IMG/VR virus record: IMGVR_UViG_3300044801_000206
Location: 1-64,000 of that record
From: a virus
DNA length: 64,000 bases
Direction: 5' to 3' (one strand)
Every line of letters begins with the position of its first letter. Positions within the stretch are counted from its first letter, which is position 1. The notes under the pieces are model-generated. The model did not search any database. It was not told where the DNA came from and worked only from the letters and a program-made list of their open reading frames with translations. Position numbers and translations under genes: made by a program. Of this stretch, positions 18,201 to 25,640 are shown piece by piece.

Positions 18201-18682
18201 GCGGATGCCCCAGCCTGAATTGCCCTTGCCGCCGTCTTGACTGCCACGTTAGAAGCGGCCTCCTCGACAGAAGAGACCCCGCCGGTGAGTGCCGCAAGTC
18301 CCACATTCATCGGACTCGCCAGTCCCATCGCTGCGTCGATAGCCGTCCGGTGGAACCAGTCAAATGGGCCAACAAGGAATGTCCCTAATTCATCCCCGAT
18401 TTCCTTGGTTGGCAAGAGCGGCTTAGTGAATGTCTGTGCAACGCTTTCTGGTGGAGGCGGGGTTAGGTCTACCTTGCGAGGCGGCATCGGGCCAACGAAT
18501 CCTTGAGGACGCTGTACCGGTGGGCCTGTGTAGATTTGCGTGCCAGGTGTGCGGCTGTAGATATCCATCATCGGAACGAATGATGATTTGGGCTCCTCCG
18601 CAAGGATATGAGGGACAGGCTGCCTCGGCCCTACAAAGCGATTTGGAGGGTTGGGCGGCGCGGATGTTTGAGGGTCCGGCAT
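15257..18682 (-). CDS. Large internal virion / ejection-type protein (LPD38-like region)
   Basis: A 1141-residue protein. The section around residues 690-1000 (N-M-W-V-P-F-I-N-T-R-L-Q-G, then F-W-N-P-I-E-D-F-L-E-W and a run with I-I-E-P-I-A-N-R-N-M-F-T-G) resembles the large polyvalent-protein-associated domain LPD38 found in phage ejection proteins. Residues about 115-200 are Ala/Gly-rich and may cross membranes. One in-frame copy of the 17-bp palindrome encodes S-A-G-R-T-P near residue 1100. Likely carried in the capsid and injected with DNA; this is inference from family resemblance and neighbours. Confidence 0.75.
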   Translation of the reverse strand: MPDPQTSAPPNPPNRFVGPRQPVPHILAEEPKSSFVPMMDIYSRTPGTQIYTGPPVQRPQGFVGPMPPRKVDLTPPPPESVAQTFTKPLLPTKEIGDELGTFLVGPFDWFHRTAIDAAMGLASPMNVGLAALTGGVSSVEEAASNVAVKTAARAIQAGASAYFGSQAGKAAIQQAPEMLDAYNRGDYYTMFKSGGRAVVDGVFAAAATAHAASTFNRAVPDLVIAASRKTAPPPQAPDGMPALSPEAGSLRLPPLNLKSVETDWIDQFSPIRDFEKMAATPKEDKAYTAARQFAAHSVKIASAMGDARRILYPIAKKGLKPELDKALMLETVKEDFANKPNYKAPGGLTAEQVDAELAAQRAQLGPEKMAQVDLAARQMRMYGRNFLQIYHDAGLISDEALAAMDKGRQLYAPLQRLAFFPEDADKLPVGGRSFNVGKQSVVYGREGSTKEVLPPTEGFLRNAVKMITLAEKNKVTLRLASYIDDPVLKDVIRPLGKNEKPEPGEGLVTAFVDGTKTAYAVPKPLADSVSGLNVSDIDKLSSWVKQTSRSMVLGSTRFNPPFLIGNTLRSYQAATLRAAELAPYGATPFTPWDWLKGFSQTVTGGPYYDAYMQSGAGFSGFFERQANIPKTMARVIEPQWQRVVRNLMPWEAMRIAAQTVELAPRVGYLQKALEAGVPLETAGMMTRDAGVDYSRMGAKMKEVNMWVPFINTRLQGALTVSGAVKNYPVKSALALTAIVGLPGLFSYVHNTTQYPQVWQDISQREKDNNFLVILGDDKDKDGNYTKVFKIPKENVGRFFWNPIEDFLEWHRSTNPQSFRDFAEGVLMDRTSDASPVRFADRGSFSWPALTESLPPILKGGIIEPIANRNMFTGRQIATEEQLKGSPKKRYTSDTPRWVVKGTQALPSFLHVSPVMAQNFMETTLGGAGRLIAGDVPRGKDEVAERTAWGPVKRVLMGARGGGEDQRRIQEARPIAQAAADVNLERDRTSEQIYLDMMEAPAEKRFEFLQSQVSAGKLDYPTFEKLYSEMRVGVKGRTSYEKYIHSLSTEAKAAVLADALNYLPDGPSRVRLLQRFADIGDLSVELAKQTVDTYERMSAGRTPPSQDPIGDVMDRIYGVPHELAKPPDPLGDAMDKIYGVKK
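15380..15396. repeat. 17-bp palindrome, copy 2
   Basis: Exact TGTCCGCCCGGCGGACA inside the 1141-residue gene, read in frame as S-A-G-R-T. Confidence 0.85.
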
Positions 18683-18691
18683 GTGTGCCCT

Positions 18692-20464
18692 CTACTGATT
18701 GTTCGGCCGGTTTTTTCGCAGGTTTGTCACTTTCTGCGCCGGTGTCAGAGCAGGCGGCGATCCAGTCTCCTTCTTTGGCGGAGCAGCCGTTCTTTTCTTG
18801 GCTGGTGCCACAGAAGGCGCAATAGTAGCTGAAGCGGCCGGCCCTTGACCGCTGGGTTTAGGAATCAGCCTATTGAACTCGTCCTTTAGAAGATCTTTAG
18901 AGGCTGCCTCGTGTAGCCCTTTTTTCGCGAGGGAGCGTACTCCATCAGGCACTCCTTCCTTCCTGTCAATGTAGTCGCTCTGCCTTTCTATGTCCCCCGG
19001 ATATACCCGCTCAGCCTCACCCGCCAAGTCCTCGGCTGCTCGGTCACGCGCATCTTTTTCCGCCACGGCTGCCGTCTGCCGCGGCAGCGGTACAGGCTGG
19101 CCAACTGCTTGGCTGCTCGGCACGCGAATAACTGATCCATTGGGGCCGGCAACTTCGTCCAAGCCAATCACTCCATACAGAGGTTGGCCATCCTTAGTAA
19201 CCGGCTCTGGCACACCGGTTCTGCGGTTGACACGGAAGATTTGTCTGGGACCACTTGGGGTCAAGGATGCTGACACAAAGGCTTCCTGCGCTACGGCCGG
19301 CATTTTTAACTGATCATGAGGCACAAATCCTTGTTCTTGTGCTGGGATTGGCTGCATTGTGCTTTCTTCTAGCCATTGGCCGCTAACCGGGTCTCTGATC
19401 ACGTTAGCGTGCCACTGCTCAAGATTGGCCGGATTATAAACTGTTGTTGCCTCCCCAATCTTGTAACCCATACGAGTAAGCAGTTGGCGATCAACCGGGT
19501 TCCGTAAATCCATCGTGGGCGGAGCGGCCGTAACTGGCGGCGCTCCTGTGTCCGCCGGGCGGACAGCCGCAGAAGGCGGCGGTGCAGTGGCCGGCATCCC
19601 TTGTGTGAGCGACTGTTGGCCACCCATTGATGGAAGCGCTGGCGGGTTGACGGCAGGTTGCGCGCCTTGTGGTGGCGCCGGTGGAGCGGCAGTGCTGCCT
19701 CCCAATTGCTGTAACCGCTGCATCTCCATACGCTGCAACGCCTCTTGTACTGGGTCCGTAGGAGCTATCCCGCCAGCGCTTGCGATCCATTGGCCGGCTC
19801 CGTCTTGGCCAAGATGAGACTGGAGATCCATCGACTGAGCAATCTGGGCGGCGGCTCTCTGAACTTGTGGGGCGCTTGCGCTTGGTCCCATGGACGCTGT
19901 AGCAGCAGCCAACTGTTTATTCGCCTCTCCCCGCCAGTAGGACTTCAAATTCTGCGGGGCAGTCGATGCGTCAGCCATGTGGGCAATCGCTCCCGTCTCT
20001 GATTGGAAGTCAATCGGCTGGCGTACTTTGATGGGGCCGCCCGTGGCGTGAATAAGCAGATTCTTAAAGAACCCCCCAATTCCATCCTTCGGCACATCAC
20101 GCACCTCGTACTGCGCGTGTTGAGCCATCACGCTCTGCGCTTGCTGGTAGATCTGCTGTTTGGCCGCATCCGTCAATTCCGGGTTCTGCAACATCATGCT
20201 TACCTGATTGCGGTAGGCATTCATTTGTGACTCGGTATTTTGATCTTCCTGCGCGGCCTGTGCTAAACGGTTCTGCCGCACGCCGCGGAGGAACCCCAAG
20301 GCGATGTCGGCGCCGGCCACTGCGTGCGGATGCGCCTCCCACCCGGTAGCCTGCGGCATCTCAGGGATCTGCTGTTGTTGTTGAATCGGATTGAGATAGG
20401 CGGAAAATGGGCCTTTAGATTGAGCCCCGGCAATCTCTCCAAAGGTATCGGCTGCTGACGGCAT
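18692..20464 (-). CDS. Gln/Pro-rich virion-type protein
   Basis: A 590-residue protein lying between the 217-residue gene and the two ejection-type proteins. The N-terminus has Gln runs (Q-Q-Q-Q-Q-I). The middle (residues 250-310) is Pro/Ala-rich and contains the 17-bp palindrome in frame as V-R-P-A-D. The tail is Lys/Pro-rich. Residues 380-450 look folded (V-I-G-L-D-E-V-A-G-P-N-G). Part of the internal virion group by position; no family recognised. Confidence 0.7.
   Translation of the reverse strand: MPSAADTFGEIAGAQSKGPFSAYLNPIQQQQQIPEMPQATGWEAHPHAVAGADIALGFLRGVRQNRLAQAAQEDQNTESQMNAYRNQVSMMLQNPELTDAAKQQIYQQAQSVMAQHAQYEVRDVPKDGIGGFFKNLLIHATGGPIKVRQPIDFQSETGAIAHMADASTAPQNLKSYWRGEANKQLAAATASMGPSASAPQVQRAAAQIAQSMDLQSHLGQDGAGQWIASAGGIAPTDPVQEALQRMEMQRLQQLGGSTAAPPAPPQGAQPAVNPPALPSMGGQQSLTQGMPATAPPPSAAVRPADTGAPPVTAAPPTMDLRNPVDRQLLTRMGYKIGEATTVYNPANLEQWHANVIRDPVSGQWLEESTMQPIPAQEQGFVPHDQLKMPAVAQEAFVSASLTPSGPRQIFRVNRRTGVPEPVTKDGQPLYGVIGLDEVAGPNGSVIRVPSSQAVGQPVPLPRQTAAVAEKDARDRAAEDLAGEAERVYPGDIERQSDYIDRKEGVPDGVRSLAKKGLHEAASKDLLKDEFNRLIPKPSGQGPAASATIAPSVAPAKKRTAAPPKKETGSPPALTPAQKVTNLRKNRPNNQ
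19549..19565. repeat. 17-bp palindrome, copy 3
   Basis: Exact TGTCCGCCGGGCGGACA inside the 590-residue gene, read in frame as V-R-P-A-D. Confidence 0.85.
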
Positions 20465-20537
20465 ACGCAGTTATCCTCTGCTTAAGGATAGCCTAACGTT
20501 GCAGATTATTGAATGTAAACGTATTGGCGGTTTAATT

Positions 20538-21191
20538 CTATTGGTTCGTGCCCCCAGGGAACCAAACTGGATTTCGATTTTGGCTGGGTAAGTTCTCTAG
20601 TTGGCTAAAGCTGACGCTATTGGGGGTGGCGGCGGATCCAAATAACCCGCCAGTGGCAAGGTTGCCGGCTGTCCCTGCGAGGCTTGAGAAGAAGTTAAGC
20701 ATGCTCTGCTGCTGCTGTTGAGCCAGCTGACCGGCCGCTATATTTGTTTGAGAACCACCTGATAAACCAGAGAGTTGCGCCCCAAGTTCTTGCAGGCTCA
20801 TCCCGCCAAGCCCTTGGCCAAGGGCCGCAAGCTGTGCTGGCGCCTGTTGAACCATATTGGCCTGCGCTGTAGCGATCCCGCCGGCCGACTGAGTTTGCAG
20901 ATTCGCAAGCGCAGTATCACGAGCCGCACCCGGCGGCAAAGTGTTCATAATCTGCTGCTTAGATGCATTAAACCCACCGGAGATCTGAGAGATCACCGGC
21001 ATGGCCGCAGACAAAGCCTGCTGGCGGTTGCCTGAAGCTAAAGAAGTTAGCTGAGAAGTAAGCGGGGCAATGTCCTGTTGGAACTGATTGTATAATTGAG
21101 ATTGCTGCTGCCCAGCCTGAGAGGCTACGCCTAACTGCTGCCCGGAAATCGAATTTGCATTACTGATGTTTTGGCTAGGCCCCGGTCCCAT
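20538..21191 (-). CDS. Gln/Ala-rich hypothetical virion protein
   Basis: A 217-residue, helix-prone protein rich in Gln, Ala, Ser and Gly (for example Q-A-G-Q-Q-Q-S-Q-L-Y). Such proteins often sit beside ejection proteins in podophage-like genomes. It starts 2 bp after the stop of the acetyltransferase gene, so the two are co-translated. No signal peptide or known motif. Confidence 0.7.
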   Translation of the reverse strand: MGPGPSQNISNANSISGQQLGVASQAGQQQSQLYNQFQQDIAPLTSQLTSLASGNRQQALSAAMPVISQISGGFNASKQQIMNTLPPGAARDTALANLQTQSAGGIATAQANMVQQAPAQLAALGQGLGGMSLQELGAQLSGLSGGSQTNIAAGQLAQQQQQSMLNFFSSLAGTAGNLATGGLFGSAATPNSVSFSQLENLPSQNRNPVWFPGGTNQ

Positions 21192-21193
21192 AG

Positions 21194-21748
21194 CTATACC
21201 GCCTCTCCCTGAAAGGTATTAAACTGCCAAGTCTTTTTATCCAGCGTGGTTACAACGCAGTCTGCCGGCACATCTTCACCCCACGGCAGACAATCGGTGA
21301 GTTTCATCCCACAGTACTGTGTGATCAGCCTGGCGGCACGGTTCTCGCTGGCGCTCACCCCGTAGATGGCGGCAAAGCCGCGCTCTGTAAAGGCGTGCTC
21401 CAGGAACAGATCAAGTGCGCGGTGCCATACCGATTCCGGCGTGCCGGCGAAGAAGGCGGCGCCCACTTCCGCGAGTACTGCATGCCCAACCTGTCGGGCT
21501 TGGCAGATCCACCCAATCCCCACCAATTTGTCCCCTACGTAGCACCCGACCGGCTCTGAAGTCGGCCGGTAATTCCAGCTCAGGAATTCGAGCATGGTCA
21601 TGCCCGGCGTTCTGTAAAAGATTGATCCAAATAGGCCTTGACCCTTCCAGATGCAGTATGCAGCCATCAGCGCGGGGTATTCCATGCCAAGTTGCAGGCG
21701 GACCGCATCGACCGGTCGGACAGTCTCAGGTAGGGTTGGGCAAGACAT
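21194..21748 (-). CDS. GNAT-like N-acetyltransferase
   Basis: A 184-residue protein with features of the GNAT fold: the strand G-C-Y-V-G-D-K-L-V-G-I-G-W, a following strand with V-G-H-A-V-L-A-E-V-G, and the late block Y-G-V-S-A-S-E-N-R-A-A-R-L-I-T-Q-Y-C-G-M-K, which resembles the acetyl-CoA-binding end of the fold. Phage-borne GNATs near tail genes are common; the substrate is unknown. A promoter-like repeat and the omega-RNA fragment lie upstream. Confidence 0.72.
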   Translation of the reverse strand: MSCPTLPETVRPVDAVRLQLGMEYPALMAAYCIWKGQGLFGSIFYRTPGMTMLEFLSWNYRPTSEPVGCYVGDKLVGIGWICQARQVGHAVLAEVGAAFFAGTPESVWHRALDLFLEHAFTERGFAAIYGVSASENRAARLITQYCGMKLTDCLPWGEDVPADCVVTTLDKKTWQFNTFQGEAV

Positions 21749-21802
21749 TCCACCCCAAGGATGGCACGGTTCGCCCTTGCATGTGAATGTTTACTATTTG
21801 GA

Positions 21803-21837
21803 ATGCTCTAAGCATGGTAGTCAACTATATAATTCCC
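21803..21837 (-). promoter_or_regulatory. Repeated 35-bp promoter-like sequence, copy 2
   Basis: This copy matches 11752-11786 with one difference and lies 55-90 bp before the acetyltransferase start. The place where a -35 box would be (beyond 21837) is now occupied by the detached transposon end starting at 21842, so the promoter may have been cut or re-wired. Confidence 0.5.
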
Positions 21838-21841
21838 TACT

Positions 21842-21959
21842 ATGTATCGGCCCTCGTAATTCTTTCCAGAGCCCGGTGCGGGCTTTCAGGAGCCAACGTA
21901 GAGGATGTCGTCTCATGCGTTTCCTGAGAAGCCGTCGCGTTCACGCGACGGTAGTTCAC
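21842..21959 (+). ncRNA. Detached TnpB right end / solo omega-RNA-like locus
   Basis: 118 bp identical to 34358-34475, the 3' end of the intact tnpB element there. It includes the tnpB tail and the hairpin CCGTCGCG-TTCA-CGCGACGG, ending in GGTAGTTCAC. No left end or remaining tnpB body is attached. If transcribed, its guide would start with TTCCTGACCAACTTG from the flank. Type ncRNA is inferred from the TnpB literature. Confidence 0.6.
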
Positions 21960-22126
21960 TTCCTGACCAACTTGTCGCCTTCTAAGGACCATTGCCCGTC
22001 CGGCAGTTTCCGGTACCGCAGGATGGTCCGCAGGATCAGATTCAACTGCAATTGCAGTTCATCGGCCTGGAGTTTGATCGTCTCCAGCATGCCCTTTTCG
22101 TCAGCGGTTAGGACGTATTCGTTCAT
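21956..22126 (-). CDS. Small hypothetical protein, end set by a transposon remnant
   Basis: A 56-residue frame starting at ATG 22126 with GGTGGAG upstream. It opens M-N-E-Y-V-L-T-A-D-E-K-G-M-L-E and continues as a charged helix (Q-A-D-E-L-Q-L-Q-L-N-L-I-L) with R-Y-R-K-L-P-D-G-Q-W near the end. The last codons and the TGA come from the end of the detached element at 21842-21959, so the native C-terminus is lost or shortened. Lies between the secreted 146-residue gene and the acetyltransferase. Confidence 0.65.
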   Translation of the reverse strand: MNEYVLTADEKGMLETIKLQADELQLQLNLILRTILRYRKLPDGQWSLEGDKLVRK

Positions 22127-22142
22127 GCTCCACCTTTTGCTT

Positions 22143-22583
22143 TCAAAAGATCACGGATGAATTAACGAAGTCTACCATCAAGGTACCGCTGATTGACTTC
22201 AGTGTAAAATCTCCATTTAGCTGCAAGCAGTAAGCCGTAAAAGAGACTCCCGATGCTGGCGTGATTGTAGTGGTCCCTGGGCTGCCATCGGAAGTGAGAA
22301 CTGTAGACGCAACCGTTCCCGATCCAACGGTTTGAGCCATGGTTTGGGCATTTCCATTGACATCCAAGTACGTGATCGTGAACCGTACCGCAGATCCCAC
22401 TGGCGCGGCGGCAGCTACCCATACAGTGGGTTGGCAGGATTTTACAAAGGGCAGTATGGACATTAAGTTCTGGCACGCCCGGATATTCATATTCTCAATC
22501 AAGACTACCTGGAACCCGGCTTGATTGCTTTGAGCAATTGCACCCCAGGCAAAGAGTAAAACGATAAACAGCAACTTCCTCAT
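22143..22583 (-). CDS. Secreted small protein
   Basis: A 146-residue protein with a clear Sec signal peptide (M-R-K-L-L-F-I-V-L-L-F-A-W-G-A-I-A-Q). The mature part is beta-rich with four cysteines (C-Q-N, C-Q-P, Y-C-L among them), which could form disulfides outside the cytoplasm. It follows the 1014-residue fibre gene by 12 bp with a good AAAGGAGG before its ATG. Function unknown; it belongs to a set of six exported products in this genome. Confidence 0.72.
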   Translation of the reverse strand: MRKLLFIVLLFAWGAIAQSNQAGFQVVLIENMNIRACQNLMSILPFVKSCQPTVWVAAAAPVGSAVRFTITYLDVNGNAQTMAQTVGSGTVASTVLTSDGSPGTTTITPASGVSFTAYCLQLNGDFTLKSISGTLMVDFVNSSVIF

Positions 22584-22595
22584 ATAAGCCTCCTT

Positions 22596-25500
22596 TTAAG
22601 CGGCGTATTTCACACGGTTAGAATCACTAGGATCATACCATAATTGCTTGGTCCCTGATCCCGGATCACTTGATGGCAAACCCTGATGAACAAATGCCGA
22701 TCCATTCAAATTAACAACATGCGTCCCATCGTAAAGATAGAGAATCCCCGAACCCGCATCAACCTTCAAATCGGCGTAAGCAGAGGGAGTGGCCGTCGAG
22801 GAAAGAAGCAGGCGGCCGGCCTGCCCCCCGGAGACAGCATTGGTATATAAGTCTACGGTTTTTGTCGTTGAATATAGCAGGAATAGTTCAAAAGGCCTGA
22901 TGCCAACATAAGCTCCGGTGGAGTTGTCGAGACACTTAAACCCCGCATATCCAGCTCCGTAGCTATCATAATAATTTGCAATGCTTGTCGTGATCCCGTT
23001 CAGGATGAGGCTCAATGTTCCCTGTACGATCGCCACTGACGAAGATGTGATCGTTACGCTACTGCCGCCGCTCGCCAAAGTGATCCCCGATGTGTTCAGG
23101 GTTATATAGGCGGTCCCGTTGTAGACCATCTGGATACTGGACGACGAAATGATCACTGAGTAGTTGTTGGCACCTCCGAAGGAACTGGCGATAGTGATGC
23201 CAGAGCCGGTTAAGCTCATATATGGGCTGCTCACCAACCCGCTCCCGCCTCCAGACGCCGCCGTGCTGTACAGCGTCATGCCGGACGAACTCAGGTCGAT
23301 CAGGGGATTGCCGCTGCCGCGGCTGAAGATCGCGTCTCCTGTGAAGATGGCCGTGCCTTGGGTGACATTGGCCGCCGCGAGCTTGTTCAGCCCCACGCTG
23401 GCGATCAGCGAGTCCACTAGGGCCAGCGCTGCAACCACCGTGGCGGCGTTGCCAGTGGTGATGTTCACCGCAAGTTGGCCGGCGACTGTACTGAGTCCTG
23501 CTCCCATGGCGAGCGTGGTGGTATTCCCGCTCTTGGTCAACGGTGCAGCGACGCCTGATACCAGGAAACTGTTGGTGAAGATGATTGTCGAGGAAGTCCC
23601 GCTCAGCGTGTCAACCGATGCCTGCATACTCACGGCGTTGTTGGGCACGGTACCTGTCAACGAGAACGGTTGCAACGTCGAGGTGAGTAAACTGGTCAAG
23701 TTAAGCGTGGCGGATGACACCACGCCCCCGCTGGCGTTCAAGAAGATCAACCGCATTTCCGTGGTGCCGCTGCCGGCGCCGGCCGTCACTGCCGCCCAGA
23801 TCTCGAAGATGTAATTGTCCGCCGGGCGGACAGTGAAAGTCTGATACAGGCCGGCTACGCCGGAGGCTACAATCTGGAAACACTGAACGGCGAAGCCCAG
23901 ACTGCTGTTCGAGACCGTCGAGTACGTGCCAGTCGAATCCGGCGTCCACCCTACCAACCCCTGAATGGCTGATGGATTGACCAGCATGTTGTTGGAATTG
24001 CCGGTCGGCGGAGGTCCGACATGCAGCAGAAATGTGGAGGTTTGCAGCGTAGCTGTAGAGTCGCCAGTGTAAGGCGGGCTGTTTACGGTGTTGTCACGGC
24101 TCAATCCCCAGATCGAGAACTTTAGATATCCGTCAACCCCTGGCCCCGGATAGTTCCCTTCCAGGGAAGGCTCAACAAAGGTGGCACCAGTGTTGGGGAC
24201 TTCGATGTTCTTGTTGAACCCGCTGGTATTTGAAACCCCTCCAGGGTTAATTGGATTGCCGCTGGAGTCCGTCCACTCCACGCACAACTGGTAGAAGGCG
24301 CAGTTGGGGTCTCCTTGCAGGGGCGTTGTTAGTGAGACCGCAACAGCCCAATACGGATTTCCAAGCCCGTTGGCGCCCATGTAGATGTTGGCTGGGGTAG
24401 GGGAGGAACCGCCGACGTTGGTGACTGTGATCGTGGCACCGCCGGCAATCGGGGAAGCGGCGATCGGCACCGTCAAGATGTTGCTCAGTGTTGCGACCGT
24501 CGCGCCTGGGTTAGCGTATTGATTCGCCCCGTAGGCCCCGACCTGGATAGACTGTGCAGAGGTCTGGACAAGGATCTGGAACAAAACGGTCGTGAGGTAA
24601 TGCGTTCCGTCGTTGTCCACGCGATCAGGGACAACGGTTGGTGAAGACGGGATTGCCGTCCACCCGCCGGTCGCAGTGGCAACCCAAGTGCCGCTCTGGT
24701 TCTGATAGTACTGCGAACTGCTGGTCAGGTAGACATATATCCCCGCTGGATAGTTTGGGTTCGGAAGGCTTGGCAGGGAAGCGACTCGGTTTGTAAGGCT
24801 GAACTCCAGGTTCAGAATCGTGCTCAACACGCCGCTCATCAGTTCCTTGACAACCATTTGAAGAGTAGCGTACGTGGTCTGATTCTGATCGAGTGTGCGT
24901 ATGCCGGTATCCGTCAGAACGATGCTGGATGGTTGTGTCGGTGGGCCATTGATGACGATCGTGCAAGATGCAGTTGTGGCAGTAGCGCTGGCATGGTCCG
25001 TGACTTGGCCGACGAACGTGAAAGTCCCGCTCACCGTTGGATTGCCGGTGATGGCTCCGGTGCTGGCACTGAGCGATAGGCTGGTTGGTAGAGAGCCGCT
25101 GGCGAGAGAATAGGTGTAGGGGGAGACTCCACCGGTTGCGATCAAAGCCCCTTGGTAAGCCAGCCCAATCAACCCAGCGGAGCCGGCAAAAGAGATTTGC
25201 AGGGGCGTGCTGGAAACGGCCGCACTGATGACGATGGTGCAGGAAATCGTGGCGATATTGCCGGCGGTGTCCGTCACGCTCCCGGAGACTGCGTAGGGGC
25301 CGACAGTCGTGGGTGTGCCAAAGATGATGCCAGTGCTCGTATTGAGCGAAAGGCCGGGCGGGAGACCACTGGCAGAATAGATGTAGGGAGGGGACCCACC
25401 AGTTGCCGTGAAAGCTCCACCATAGACCACCCCGATAATCCCTGTGCTCCCGGAGAAGCTGATTGCCAGAGTAGACGTAACCGCCGCAGTAGCTTTCAAG

Positions 25501-25640
25501 GCCTGCTGGGCGGCCTGCTGTGCAGTAATGGCAGTGGATTGAGCAAGGTCCAGCCGCAGGTTCAACCGATAAAGACCTGGGTCCTTCAGATCATTTTGGG
25601 AGACATTGATCTGAGGCGAATTGGTGTTCTCGTTGGCCAT
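22596..25640 (-). CDS. Fibre-like protein with Ig-like domains
   Basis: A 1014-residue protein; its ATG overlaps the stop of the 2382-residue gene (TAATG). After a short helical start there are two putative Ig (He_PIG) domains, about residues 55-140 and 145-230, each with L-P-x-x-L-S-L-x-x-S-T-G-x-I and G-x-P-T. The middle is Ser/Thr/Gly-rich beta structure. The C-terminal 200 residues look like a receptor-binding fibre tip (Y-D-S-Y-G-A-G-Y-A-G-F). One copy of the 17-bp palindrome is in frame as V-R-P-A-D. Probably a tail fibre or virion appendage; it has no signal peptide. Confidence 0.75.
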   Translation of the reverse strand: MANENTNSPQINVSQNDLKDPGLYRLNLRLDLAQSTAITAQQAAQQALKATAAVTSTLAISFSGSTGIIGVVYGGAFTATGGSPPYIYSASGLPPGLSLNTSTGIIFGTPTTVGPYAVSGSVTDTAGNIATISCTIVISAAVSSTPLQISFAGSAGLIGLAYQGALIATGGVSPYTYSLASGSLPTSLSLSASTGAITGNPTVSGTFTFVGQVTDHASATATTASCTIVINGPPTQPSSIVLTDTGIRTLDQNQTTYATLQMVVKELMSGVLSTILNLEFSLTNRVASLPSLPNPNYPAGIYVYLTSSSQYYQNQSGTWVATATGGWTAIPSSPTVVPDRVDNDGTHYLTTVLFQILVQTSAQSIQVGAYGANQYANPGATVATLSNILTVPIAASPIAGGATITVTNVGGSSPTPANIYMGANGLGNPYWAVAVSLTTPLQGDPNCAFYQLCVEWTDSSGNPINPGGVSNTSGFNKNIEVPNTGATFVEPSLEGNYPGPGVDGYLKFSIWGLSRDNTVNSPPYTGDSTATLQTSTFLLHVGPPPTGNSNNMLVNPSAIQGLVGWTPDSTGTYSTVSNSSLGFAVQCFQIVASGVAGLYQTFTVRPADNYIFEIWAAVTAGAGSGTTEMRLIFLNASGGVVSSATLNLTSLLTSTLQPFSLTGTVPNNAVSMQASVDTLSGTSSTIIFTNSFLVSGVAAPLTKSGNTTTLAMGAGLSTVAGQLAVNITTGNAATVVAALALVDSLIASVGLNKLAAANVTQGTAIFTGDAIFSRGSGNPLIDLSSSGMTLYSTAASGGGSGLVSSPYMSLTGSGITIASSFGGANNYSVIISSSSIQMVYNGTAYITLNTSGITLASGGSSVTITSSSVAIVQGTLSLILNGITTSIANYYDSYGAGYAGFKCLDNSTGAYVGIRPFELFLLYSTTKTVDLYTNAVSGGQAGRLLLSSTATPSAYADLKVDAGSGILYLYDGTHVVNLNGSAFVHQGLPSSDPGSGTKQLWYDPSDSNRVKYAA
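23816..23832. repeat. 17-bp palindrome, copy 4
   Basis: Exact copy inside the 1014-residue fibre gene, read in frame as V-R-P-A-D. Confidence 0.85.
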
